Assembly (NCBI RefSeq): GCF_001905595.1
Contig: NZ_LIXI01000005.1
Coordinates: 558,001 to 622,000, forward strand
Length of the DNA stretch: 64,000 bases
Origin: Streptomyces sp. CB00316
Lineage (GTDB): Bacteria > Actinomycetota > Actinomycetes > Streptomycetales > Streptomycetaceae
Direction: 5' to 3'
The position numbers and the translations under genes are program-made. Below, in pieces: positions 55,154-63,055 of the stretch. Below the pieces are notes generated by a model. That model ran no database searches and was not told where the DNA came from. It saw only the letters and a program-made list of their open reading frames with translations. Numbering within the stretch: position 1 is the stretch's first letter; the number at the start of each line of letters is the position of its first letter.

Positions 55154-57184
55154 GTGAACGGTGGCGGTGACGGGGGCGGGGGCATGGGAGACAGGCGCGC
55201 GGGCCACATACCGTCAGGACGCCGGGGTGCAGGGGGCTCCGGCGCCCTGACAGGCACGGAACCGGGCGGCCGCTTCTTCGCGTTGACCCGCAGCTGGGCG
55301 GCGGGCGCGCTGGTGTATCTCGGCGCCGGATTCCTGACGAGCCGGGTCCTGCTCGAACTGCTCGGCAGTGAGGCGCGGTTGGAGTCGTTCGGCTGGCGGC
55401 TGTCCCTGCTGCACATCCCCGCGCTCGCCGTCACCCTGCTCACCGTCCTGGCCGCCGCCCGCATGCTCCCCGACGAGCACCGCGCCTCCCGCGCCCTCTA
55501 CCTGCTCGCCGCGCTGGCCGTACCGACGGCCGGTCTGGCGTACGGCTTCGCGGTCTCGTGGGAGGCCGTGGGGATCGAGGGCGTCCTGATGCCCGTGGTG
55601 GCGCTGGCCACGGGTGCGGCGTCGGGCCTGGCCGTCGACCGGCTCCTGGAGGAGCGCGCCACCCGGCCCGCTCCCCCGCCGACGTACTCGTACAACTGGC
55701 GTGACAGCGGCGCCACGGCGACGGAGTACCTGGGTGTCGTGGTCCTCGTCGTGACGCTGATCGGCGCGATGGCGATGGCGGGGGTCGGCGGGCAGATCGG
55801 GGAACGTATCCGCTGCGCGATCAGTGCGCTGGCCGGGGGCGGCGGGTCGTGCACCACGGGTGGCGGGGACCCTGAGGCGCAGCCGAGGACGGACGCCGAC
55901 TACGAGCCGAAGATGTGCCAGATCTCGTCCGTCTCGGACAAGGCGGGCGGCAAGGTCAAGATCGGCTGGTTCGAGTGGGGCGAGGAGTACGGCTTCCAGC
56001 AGAAGGTCTCCCAGGCCAACACCGACGTCAACGGGGACGGCAGGGTCGACGGGAGCGACAAGGTCGTCTCCATGACGTTCACCGACGCGGCCTCCGCCGG
56101 TGGCACGGCCGGCACGCCGGGCGTGAAGCTCGGGAAGCTCGGCAAGGCGGACATCGACATCGGCGGCGGCATCAAGATCACCAACGGTGACACCTGGATC
56201 TTCGCGAGCGAGGAAGAGGCGCAGAAGATGCGGGACGACATCGAGGAGATGAAGATGTGGGAGACCGCCACCAAGCACGGTGGCGGGTACGGGGGCAACT
56301 GGTACTCCGGCATGAAGTGGGCGGAGAAGAAGGAAGACATCGAGCGGAAGATCGGCGACAAGAAGATCTCGTACTCGACGGTCGGCCTCAACGCCTATGC
56401 GGACGGGGGCCTGTCCGTCAAGGGCGGCGACGAGGACGAGCTCGGCGCCAAGCTGGGCGGAAAGGCCACGTTCTCGCCCGAGGTGACGATCGCCAAGGAC
56501 GACGTGGGCGGCAACGAGTCGTACACGTACACCGCCAAGCTCGAACTGGAAGGCAAGCTCAGCGGCAACACGGGCCCGCTCAAGGGCACGTTGAGCGGCA
56601 AGCAGAACCGCACCGGGGCCATCACCGTCACCCGCGACCAGAAGACCGGGAAGATCGTCCGCATCGACATGACGCAGACGGTGGAGACCGGCTCCCCCTC
56701 CGGGAAGGTCGAAGTGGGCGGTGACAACGGCGAGACGGGGGCCGACAAGCGCGGAGGCAAGGGCAGCGTGTCGGACCCCTCGGGCGAGAGCGGCATCGAC
56801 GTGGTGACGAACTCGATCGTCTTCGGCAAGGAGACCGACGCGGCCACCGAGGCGAAGCGGACCGTCGCCGAACAGTGGCTGGACGGCTCGGGCGACAACA
56901 CCGCCCCGTTCGCGTACCTCTTCGGCGACCGCGGCATGGAGACGCGCCCCACGGGCAACGACCCCTTCGAACGGCTCATGTTCGAGGACGGCCTGTCCAG
57001 CACGATGCGCTACCTCGGGGAGACGGACGCGCAGGAGTTCGGCTTCGAGATCTCGCTCGGGATGAGCCTCGGGTTCTCCCTCTCCGACGAGCAGAGGCAG
57101 GAGACGCTGACGGACGCACGGTTCCTGGGGGCGCCGCGGGGTGACGGCCGCACGTATCTTCCGTACAGCTACTGCGCGAACTGA
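55154..57184 (+). CDS. Hybrid membrane protein with internal Flp-like prepilin segment
   Basis: GTG 55154 with GAGGG gives 676 residues. Regions are a Gly-rich tail (1-40), four or so helices (about 45-165), then a prepilin-type segment: G186, A187 and E191 in DSGATATEYLG match the cut site and Glu+5 of Flp, followed by a hydrophobic helix to about 210. A large soluble part (about 230-676) is rich in Lys/Gly/Asp, with an EF-hand-like NTDVNGDGRVDGSD and repetitive beta-strand sequence. The segment is about 17/32 identical to the Flp encoded at 60222. The protein is unrecognised as a whole and is probably a surface or pilus-associated protein processed by the A24 peptidase. Confidence 0.8.
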   Translation: MNGGGDGGGGMGDRRAGHIPSGRRGAGGSGALTGTEPGGRFFALTRSWAAGALVYLGAGFLTSRVLLELLGSEARLESFGWRLSLLHIPALAVTLLTVLAAARMLPDEHRASRALYLLAALAVPTAGLAYGFAVSWEAVGIEGVLMPVVALATGAASGLAVDRLLEERATRPAPPPTYSYNWRDSGATATEYLGVVVLVVTLIGAMAMAGVGGQIGERIRCAISALAGGGGSCTTGGGDPEAQPRTDADYEPKMCQISSVSDKAGGKVKIGWFEWGEEYGFQQKVSQANTDVNGDGRVDGSDKVVSMTFTDAASAGGTAGTPGVKLGKLGKADIDIGGGIKITNGDTWIFASEEEAQKMRDDIEEMKMWETATKHGGGYGGNWYSGMKWAEKKEDIERKIGDKKISYSTVGLNAYADGGLSVKGGDEDELGAKLGGKATFSPEVTIAKDDVGGNESYTYTAKLELEGKLSGNTGPLKGTLSGKQNRTGAITVTRDQKTGKIVRIDMTQTVETGSPSGKVEVGGDNGETGADKRGGKGSVSDPSGESGIDVVTNSIVFGKETDAATEAKRTVAEQWLDGSGDNTAPFAYLFGDRGMETRPTGNDPFERLMFEDGLSSTMRYLGETDAQEFGFEISLGMSLGFSLSDEQRQETLTDARFLGAPRGDGRTYLPYSYCAN

Positions 57185-57217
57185 CGTCCACCGCGCACAC
57201 GGTGGACCTGAGAGGCG

Positions 57218-57817
57218 ATGACGATGACGAGAAGGCTCCACGCGGGCAGGCGGGCCGCGACGGCCGCTCTGGGCCTGTCCCTCCTCCTGGCACTCTCCGG
57301 CTGCGGCGACGACACCGAGGGCGAAGCCTCGATCCCGGAGGGCTGGTCCACGCTGGACACGGACAGCCTGAGCGTCGGCTACCCGAAGGGCCAGGGGTAC
57401 GCGGAGCAGCCGGCGGCCGAGCGGAGCAGGAGCAACGCGGCGGTCGCCCTGAGGGTGGAGGACGGCATCCGCACGGGCATGGTCTCCGTCCAGCTGAACT
57501 TCGCCACGGGCGTGAGCGACGCGGCCGAGGCGGCGGCCGCGGCAGGCGCCGGAATCGGCCTGGGCTCCACCCGCAAGGCGACGGAGGACGTCCGCCTGGC
57601 AGGCCCTTCGAGCGCCCTGGACGCCCGCCGCATCGACTACGACTTCACGGCGGACGGCCAGAACGACACCCCGAACAGGGGCACTCCGATGACGGGGGTC
57701 CTGGTGGCGGGGGTGGACTCGGGGGGCGTGCCGTTCGTGGTGCGGCTGACCGCGGTGAAGGGCGCGGTGGACGGGGGGGACCTGGACGCGTTCGTGGGGT
57801 CGGTCACCGTCAAGTAG
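57218..57817 (+). CDS. Putative lipoprotein (199 aa)
   Basis: A type II signal peptide ends in the lipobox LSGC (C29) after a twin-Arg-like basic start (TRRLHAGRRAATAALG). The mature domain (about 170 residues) is a small alpha/beta fold with SIPEGWSTLDTDSLSVGYP, PMTGVLVAGVDSGGVPFVVRLTAV and a DAFVGSVTVK end. The pattern resembles substrate-free lipoproteins of actinomycetes (DUF-type) but is unnamed. It lies 33 bp downstream of the hybrid gene and is probably co-transcribed with it. Confidence 0.8.
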   Translation: MTMTRRLHAGRRAATAALGLSLLLALSGCGDDTEGEASIPEGWSTLDTDSLSVGYPKGQGYAEQPAAERSRSNAAVALRVEDGIRTGMVSVQLNFATGVSDAAEAAAAAGAGIGLGSTRKATEDVRLAGPSSALDARRIDYDFTADGQNDTPNRGTPMTGVLVAGVDSGGVPFVVRLTAVKGAVDGGDLDAFVGSVTVK

Positions 57818-57824
57818 GGCGTGC

Positions 57825-58145
57825 CTAGGCGGACCCCAGCTTGTAGGAAGGCGGTCCGGTAAGGGGGGCCTCCGCAGGGGAGGGCGGTCCAGCACGCTGG
57901 GGCACGCCGCAGAATAGCTTCGCGTCATTGAAGGTTGATTTCGCCTGCTTCAGAAGCTCCTGGACCCGCTCCCCGTCTTCCCGCGCCCCCAGCTGCACCG
58001 CGTACAACGTGTCGAACGGCGCACCCGTGTCCACCACCACTGTCTCGACTCCCCCGTACGCGCCACAACGCCCTTTCCGCACAGCTGCTTCATCCTCCGA
58101 ACATTCCAGGTAGCAAGGCCGCCAGGGTTCACAGGCGCAGGGCAT
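57825..58145 (-). pseudogene. Possible remnant of a lipoprotein-like gene
   Basis: From MPCACEPWRPC this frame gives 106 residues, with one convincing block GAYGGVETVVVDTGAPFDTLYAVQLGAREDGERV. That block resembles the C-terminal part of actinobacterial lipoprotein domains similar to the gene at 57218. The N-terminal signal and first half are missing, and the tail is Pro-rich. It may be a decayed paralogue. Confidence 0.35.
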
Positions 58146-58237
58146 GCCGGGTGATCGCTGGGTGCGCATCGCTGCGACGAGCAGGCTGCGTCCGATCGCA
58201 GGGCGGCAAGGAGGGCCAGCTGCTGTCACGACCGGCG

Positions 58238-58274
58238 GCCCGGCACCGCGCAAGCACTTCGCGGTGCCGGGCCC
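58238..58274. terminator. Hairpin terminator at the end of the Tad operon
   Basis: GGCCCGGCACCGCG and CGCGGTGCCGGGCC form a perfect 14-bp stem with a 9-base loop, 40 bp past the OmpA-family stop. Confidence 0.85.
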
Positions 58275-58313
58275 CCGGTGGCCCACAGAGCGGAAACGAC
58301 GGAGGCCCGGAGG

Positions 58314-58967
58314 TCAGGAGCCCTCGCCACGAGGGAAGGAGACCTCCACTCGGCGGTTCTTCTTCCGGCCTTCTTCGTTGCTGTTGCTGGCGATCGGGTA
58401 CTGCTCGCCGTAGCCCCGGATCTCGTACGTGATGGTGGGGCCGAGCGCCTTGGAGAGCACCCCGTGCACGGCGTCGGCGCGCTTCTTGGAGAGCACGTCG
58501 CCGTGGGCGGAGGAGCCGAGGTTGTCGGTGAAGCCGAAGACGCGGACCTTGGTGGCGTTCTGCTTCTTGATCTCGTCGGCGATGGCGGCGATACGGGCGT
58601 TGGCGGCCGAGCTCAGCTTCGCGCTGTCCTTGCCGAAGAGGACTTCCGCCTGGAGCGCGAACTTGATGTCGGCGTTGCTGTCCTCACGGCGCTCCTCGCC
58701 GCCCAGGTCTTCCACCACCTGGACGATGTCGAGGACCTTGGCGGGCCCCAGCGTGCCGCCGTCGGGCATCTTGAGGTCCGGGTCGTTGGCGTCGACCTCG
58801 ACCGGCGGGACCGACTGGGCCTCCGTGCCCGGTGGGACGCTGGGACCGTCGTCGGCCAGGGCGGGTGTCGCCCCGAACAGCGTGAGACTCGCGACGACCA
58901 GGAGCGAGGCGGCCGACAAGGCCGCCGGCCTCGTGCGGGTGCGTGTGTGCGTCATGTCGGCCGTCAC
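58314..58967 (-). CDS. Secreted OmpA-family protein
   Basis: GTG 58967 overlaps the stop of the upstream gene (GTGA); ATG 58955 is also possible. The protein has 217 residues. The signal peptide is cleaved after TPALA. A C-terminal OmpA peptidoglycan-binding domain (about 95-215) has KFALQAEVLFGKDSAKL, RVFGFTDNLGSSAHGDVLSKKRADAV with the D and R that contact diaminopimelate, and GYGEQYPIASNSNEEGRKKNRRVEV. It probably anchors the pilus machine or lipoprotein to the wall. It is the last gene of the operon. Confidence 0.88.
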   Translation of the reverse strand: MTADMTHTRTRTRPAALSAASLLVVASLTLFGATPALADDGPSVPPGTEAQSVPPVEVDANDPDLKMPDGGTLGPAKVLDIVQVVEDLGGEERREDSNADIKFALQAEVLFGKDSAKLSSAANARIAAIADEIKKQNATKVRVFGFTDNLGSSAHGDVLSKKRADAVHGVLSKALGPTITYEIRGYGEQYPIASNSNEEGRKKNRRVEVSFPRGEGS

Positions 58968-59584
58968 CCGGAGATCTTTACCGATGTCGTCGCGAAGGTC
59001 GGCAGAGTGAAGTCGACCTCCGTCGTCGTGTTCGGGGGTGCCGGGAACTGCATGAACACGGAAGTGGTCTTCCCGGCCAGAAGAGGCGGAATGCCGGTCG
59101 TGCACAGGCAACGGCTCTCGGTGTCACGCAAGATGTAATAGCGCTTCTTGCCAACCTTGTCGACAAGAGTGGCTCCGGCGACCGAGTTCGGGTTCCTCGC
59201 AAGCAGTGCTGACTCGGTGCCCGCCCATGCAGTCGTATTCTTCGTCTGCGTGCCCTCGTTCTTGATCGACGCCTGCACGGTGACAAAGCCGCCTGAGTCC
59301 CGCTTGGCCTGATGGATGGTCAGGATCAGCCCGTCACCGCGGACTTCTGCCAGCTTGACATTCGGGTCCACATTCTCGCCGGCAGCGGTGTCCGGCTGCT
59401 GTTCGCCCTTCTCTTCCGTGGAAGGGGTAGCGGATGCGGAGGGCTTGGCAGAGTTCTCCCCGCCCTGCTGGGCCTCGTCGCTACCGCCGCCGTCACCGCA
59501 AGCGGTGAGAGCCAGGCCGAAGACGGCTGTCAGAGCGGCAGCCGCCAGCACCCTTCGGCCTGTCGTGGTGTGCCGAATGCTCAT
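58964..59584 (-). CDS. Lipoprotein of the Tad operon
   Basis: This 206-residue protein has a type II signal peptide with lipobox LTAC (C29). A Ser/Glu-rich linker (about 30-75) is followed by a beta-sandwich domain: LILTIHQAKRDSGGFVTVQASIKNEGTQTKNT, RYYILRDTESRCLCTTG and a STSVFMQFPAPPNTTTEVDFTLP-like end. The fold resembles DUF4352-type extracellular domains. It is coupled to the OmpA-family gene. Confidence 0.85.
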   Translation of the reverse strand: MSIRHTTTGRRVLAAAALTAVFGLALTACGDGGGSDEAQQGGENSAKPSASATPSTEEKGEQQPDTAAGENVDPNVKLAEVRGDGLILTIHQAKRDSGGFVTVQASIKNEGTQTKNTTAWAGTESALLARNPNSVAGATLVDKVGKKRYYILRDTESRCLCTTGIPPLLAGKTTSVFMQFPAPPNTTTEVDFTLPTFATTSVKISG

Positions 59585-59613
59585 GATCGGATTCCTCTAC
59601 TCATCGTTCGCTG

Positions 59614-60222
59614 TCACTGGTCGACCAACCGCACATCAAAGAGAGTCCTGCTCACGCTCTCCCATGGTGGAGGGCTGCCCGGCGCGATCTCGAGGATCTT
59701 GCCGTTCCGGCACGTGAAGATGAAGAGATCCTGGACTCCGTCACTGTTGAAGTCCACAGCCTTCGGATTGGGGCAGCGGAACTCGATGAGCGCGGTGGCC
59801 TTGGCCTTGGCGAACGTGTTCTTCGTGCCGGGGATGACCGGCGAGTCCACCGGCTTGCGCCCCTTGACCTCGACCGTGATCCGGTCGCGCAGGTGCCCGT
59901 AGTCCGGAATGCAGAGGGTCTTGTCGGCGTCATTGGCGTCGGCCAACCGCTCGGCCTCGGAGCAGGGCGGAACGAAAGGCGCGCCGATAAAGAGGTCCAG
60001 CGTGTTGCCCGGGAGCGAGGCGTAGAACCCCGTTCCGAAGTCGTCGCGTGCGCTCTGAGCGGCGGCCAGTGCGGCGGCGTCAGCCGCACCCTGAGACCCG
60101 TTGCGCAAGGCGGAAGCCTTGCCGACAGCGAAGAAGGCCAACGCGAGGAAGAGCAGGCCCGCCACCATCATGACGTAGATGGGGAAAGCCTGCCCTCCGT
60201 CGTTGCGGGAACGACCGATCAT
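59614..60222 (-). CDS. TadG-like pilus assembly protein
   Basis: ATG 60222 overlaps the flp stop (TGATG). The protein has 202 residues. A short basic start and pseudopilin-type segment (RNDGGQAFPIYVMMVAGLLFLALAFFAVGKASALRNGSQGAADAAALAAAQSA) matches the N-terminus of TadE/TadG-type proteins, although the Glu+5 is replaced by Ile. The remainder is an extracytoplasmic domain with EF-hand-like DFNSDGVQDLF. It is probably a minor pilin or assembly factor. Confidence 0.85.
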   Translation of the reverse strand: MIGRSRNDGGQAFPIYVMMVAGLLFLALAFFAVGKASALRNGSQGAADAAALAAAQSARDDFGTGFYASLPGNTLDLFIGAPFVPPCSEAERLADANDADKTLCIPDYGHLRDRITVEVKGRKPVDSPVIPGTKNTFAKAKATALIEFRCPNPKAVDFNSDGVQDLFIFTCRNGKILEIAPGSPPPWESVSRTLFDVRLVDQ

Positions 60223-60452
60223 CACTGGGCGGTGATGGAATCCACCAGCCCGCTGATGCGCGTGGAGATCGCCCCGCCGATGCCCGTCGCCACGATCGCG
60301 CCGATGATCGCCACGACCACCAGAATGATGCCCAGGTACTCGAACGCCGTCTGCCCCCGGTCCTTCGCCGCGTACCGCTTCTGGATGGCGCTGACGGCCG
60401 TGTTGGCCCAGCCGTTGACGCGGACGGCGGTCTTCAGGGTGATGTCCGACAT
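60222..60452 (-). CDS. flp: Flp-family type IVb pilin
   Basis: This 76-residue pilin has a 33-residue leader, a cut between G33 and Q34, Glu at +5 (E38) and the hydrophobic helix of class III prepilins (TAFEYLGIILVVVAIIG). It is the main structural subunit of the Tad pilus. It has a strong ribosome-binding site (AGGAGGGG). A promoter, hairpin and Tad palindrome lie between it and the response regulator gene, so it can be transcribed separately at high level. Confidence 0.93.
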   Translation of the reverse strand: MSDITLKTAVRVNGWANTAVSAIQKRYAAKDRGQTAFEYLGIILVVVAIIGAIVATGIGGAISTRISGLVDSITAQ

Positions 60453-60513
60453 GGTGTTCCCCTCCTGGTTCGGCCGACCGTCTGCCGGCCGACTCGGGCG
60501 TTTCTGCGGTGGC

Positions 60514-60552
60514 GTTCCCGGTACCGGCTTCCTCCTGGCCGGTGCCGGGAAC
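60514..60552 (-). promoter_or_regulatory. 5' hairpin of the flp transcript
   Basis: GTTCCCGGCACCGGC and GCCGGTACCGGGAAC (minus strand) form a 15-bp stem with one mismatch. The 9-base loop, CAGGAGGAA, contains a ribosome-binding-like AGGAGG. It begins just after the predicted start site, so it could stabilise the mRNA, attenuate read-through from upstream or present a ribosome standby site. Confidence 0.6.
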
Positions 60553-60561
60553 GACGGGAGA

Positions 60562-60567
60562 AATATA
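60562..60567 (-). promoter_or_regulatory. Predicted -10 element of flp
   Basis: TATATT on the minus strand is the only strong -10 in the 200 bp before flp and predicts a start near 60555. There is no good -35 box (CGGAGC at 17-bp spacing), which suits an activator-dependent promoter. Confidence 0.5.
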
Positions 60568-60590
60568 GGAGGGTACCCCCGCACGCTCCG

Positions 60591-60606
60591 AGGGTCCGTG
60601 GGCCCA
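60591..60606. promoter_or_regulatory. Tad-region palindrome, site E (flp)
   Basis: AGGGTCC-GT-GGGCCCA fits the shared pattern with one outer mismatch. Its centre is about 44 bp upstream of the predicted flp start, a usual position for a NarL/LuxR-type activator replacing a -35 box. An extra half-site GGGCCCA is at 60612-60618. Confidence 0.65.
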
Positions 60607-60656
60607 TTCCCGGGCCCAAAAGGTCTCCTGGGCCCCCTCATTGGGCATCCCGCCGG

Positions 60657-61535
60657 TCATGGGTGCCGTCCGGGGTCCCGGGGGGCCGTGCCGAGCCAGC
60701 GGGCGATCGCCTCGCTGCGGCTGGTGCTGTGGAGCTTGGTGAAGATGCGGTTGATGTGGTTCTTGACGGTCTTCTCGCTGATGAAGCAGGTGGCGGCGAT
60801 CTGCTGATTACTCATTCCGGACGCAATCAGCTCCATGACCTCCACCTCCCTCGAACTCAGCCCGTACTGGTGCCTGTTGGGGGGAGAGACCGACCCCCCG
60901 GTCACAGAAGACTGTCCCACAAGGGGTTGCAGTTGCGAAAGGCTTTCGGGATGTTCGCGCTGTTGTGGTGGTGTCTGGACGGGCGCCGCCGTGAGTGCCG
61001 CGCCCAGGCCGTCGGGCAGGGTGGCGCGGCCCGGGACCGTGCCGTGGCGCATATGGGCCAGCAGGGCGTCGGCGGCCGTGGCCGTGAAGTTGGCGCGGCC
61101 GTTCCGCGTGTCCCGTACCGCCCGCACCAGCTGGTCCGCCGTGAACTCGCCGTGCACCAGGTAGCCGCCGGCGCCCAGGCGCAGGGCCTCGTGGACGATC
61201 TCGCTCTCACGGCTGTAGGTCAGCATGAGTACGGGGGCGATGCCCACCAGGTGCGGCAGCGCCGAGATGCCGTCCACGCCGGGCATACGGACGTCCAGCA
61301 GGACCACGTCCGGGCGGTGGTGGAGCGTCTTCTCGTACGCCTCCCGGCCGTCCGCCGCCTCCGCGACGACCTGGATGTCGGCCCGGCCCGAGAGCAGGAC
61401 GCCCAGGCCGGCCCGGACCACGGGGTTGTCGTCGGCCACCACCACCCGGAGCCGGGCCGTGGCGGGAGCGGGGGGCAGGGCGGGGGGACCGGTCGCGGGG
61501 TGCGGGGGTCCTGCTTCGAAGACGTCGTCCGGCAT
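60657..61535 (-). CDS. NarL/LuxR-type response regulator of the Tad operon
   Basis: ATG 61535 (MPDDVFEAG) gives 292 residues. The receiver (about 29-150) has the acid pair D35/D36, phospho-acceptor D81 in LLDVRMPG and T106. H128 replaces the usual conserved lysine (GYLVHGE), so switching may be atypical. After a long Pro/Gln linker, the LuxR HTH (about 225-285) has LSSREVEVMELIASGMSNQQIA and KTVKNHINRIFTKLH. The adjacent kinase is its likely partner. Confidence 0.9.
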   Translation of the reverse strand: MPDDVFEAGPPHPATGPPALPPAPATARLRVVVADDNPVVRAGLGVLLSGRADIQVVAEAADGREAYEKTLHHRPDVVLLDVRMPGVDGISALPHLVGIAPVLMLTYSRESEIVHEALRLGAGGYLVHGEFTADQLVRAVRDTRNGRANFTATAADALLAHMRHGTVPGRATLPDGLGAALTAAPVQTPPQQREHPESLSQLQPLVGQSSVTGGSVSPPNRHQYGLSSREVEVMELIASGMSNQQIAATCFISEKTVKNHINRIFTKLHSTSRSEAIARWLGTAPRDPGRHP

Positions 61536-61579
61536 GCGGCGGCCTCCTCTCCGGGTCGGGGGCATGGGGATCACGGGGG

Positions 61580-62971
61580 TCACAAGGGACGCGGGGATGA
61601 CACGTGGGGGGTGGGGGCGGGGGCCTGGAGGCGTGCGGGGTCCGGGGCCGGCGCGAGCGGGGGCGGATGCGTCGGGGGTGGCTCCAGCGCCGCCAGCGGG
61701 AGTTCCACCCGTACCTCCGTCCCCCGCTCCGCCTTGCCCCGGCCGATCCGGATACGGGCCCCGATCGACGCCGCGCGCTCCACCATGCCGACCAGGCCGA
61801 AGTGGCCCGCCCGGCGTAGGCCCTCCAGGGTGGTTCCGGCGGGGAGGCCGCGGCCGTCGTCGTACACGCTCACGCGCAGCACGTCGTCCTTCACTCCGGC
61901 CAGGACGACCAGGTACGTGGGGCCCGCGTGGCGGTGCGCGTTCTCCAGGGCCTCCGAGGCGACCGTGAGGAGCTGGCGGGCCACCGCCTGAGGGATGGGC
62001 GGGACCGGGGTCTCCTCGGCGAGGCGGCGGAACGTGGCCGTCAACGGGTGGCGGGCGGTGAAGTCGCCCGCCTGGGCCGCCAGTTCCGTGAGGATGTCCA
62101 CGCCGCCCTCCAGGCCCTGTTCGCGGCGCAGGTCCGTGAGCAGCTCCCTGGACTCGGCGGCGGCCCGGCGCGCGGCCCGGGCGACCAGTTCCGCCTGGTG
62201 CCGGACCGTCGGCGGGTCCATCCGGTCGGCCGAGCGCGCCAGGCCGTCGGCGGCCAGGGCCAGGCCGTGCAGGGTCTTGGCGACGGAGTCGTGCATCTCC
62301 CGGGCCAGGCGGGTGCGTTCGCCTTCCACCGCCTCGTTCACCGCCAGCCGCGCCCGGGTCTCGGTGAGCGCCTGGGTGGCCGTCCCGAACCGCAGGAGCA
62401 GGTTGCGCAGGGTGACCCCCACCGCCCCGGCGATCACGCAGAAGCCGGGCAGGAGCAGTCCCGTCGCCCCGCCCGCCTCCAGCTTCGGGACACTCGTGTA
62501 CACGCTGAAGACGATCACCACCTGGAGCGCCGCGAACACCGCCGCCCCCCGCCAGCCCTGGACCAGGCCGGCCAGCAGCGGGGTGCAGACCGTGACGTAC
62601 GCGAGGGTCGACTCGGGGGTCGCCGTGATCAGCAGGAGCGAGCCGAAGGCCACGTCGACCGCGAGGAGCCAGGGGTGGCGCAGGAGGACGGGGCCGAAGC
62701 GTTCCCAGTCGCGGAACAGGACGTACGAGCCCATGAAGGTGACCAGGACCGCCGAGCCGATGAACCAGGTGGGCAGGCCGGGGGCGGTGTGGCCGATGGC
62801 GTACGGGGTCGCGATCGCGATCATCGCCAGCCGGAAGCCGAAGACCTGGCGGCACATGGCCTGGAGGGCGTTGACCTGGATGGCGAAGGCCGGGGCGGCC
62901 GGGGTGCCGGCATGGGCCCGGGTCAGGTCGGCGGTGAGACCCGGCTGGGAACCGCTCAGTTGGTATGCCAT
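61580..62971 (-). CDS. Membrane sensor histidine kinase of the Tad operon
   Basis: The protein has 463 residues. Six or so helices span about 42-195 without a large outside domain. The HisKA_3 dimerisation helix follows, with H227 in REMHDSVAK, and then HATPase_c with EALENAHRHAG and DDGRGLP. The Pro-rich tail is about 40 residues. It pairs with the response regulator 44 bp downstream. The signal may be membrane or wall state; none is visible in the sequence. Confidence 0.9.
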   Translation of the reverse strand: MAYQLSGSQPGLTADLTRAHAGTPAAPAFAIQVNALQAMCRQVFGFRLAMIAIATPYAIGHTAPGLPTWFIGSAVLVTFMGSYVLFRDWERFGPVLLRHPWLLAVDVAFGSLLLITATPESTLAYVTVCTPLLAGLVQGWRGAAVFAALQVVIVFSVYTSVPKLEAGGATGLLLPGFCVIAGAVGVTLRNLLLRFGTATQALTETRARLAVNEAVEGERTRLAREMHDSVAKTLHGLALAADGLARSADRMDPPTVRHQAELVARAARRAAAESRELLTDLRREQGLEGGVDILTELAAQAGDFTARHPLTATFRRLAEETPVPPIPQAVARQLLTVASEALENAHRHAGPTYLVVLAGVKDDVLRVSVYDDGRGLPAGTTLEGLRRAGHFGLVGMVERAASIGARIRIGRGKAERGTEVRVELPLAALEPPPTHPPPLAPAPDPARLQAPAPTPHVSSPRPL

Positions 62972-63055
62972 GTTCCTGTCACCTCCGCCTCGTGCTCCGT
63001 AGAACTCCGCAAGAGTCCGCTGCCCCGGTCGTCCCCACCCCTCCGGCCGTTCATG

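Noticed and set aside
55214..57928. A 904-residue minus-strand frame opposite the hybrid pilin-like gene
   Set aside because: It is a GC-bias shadow. The plus strand shows a signal-like architecture, a prepilin motif and a ribosome-binding site.
60657..62855. A fused kinase-region and response regulator frame of 732 residues
   Set aside because: The upstream part is an out-of-frame reading of the histidine kinase. The regulator begins at ATG 61535.
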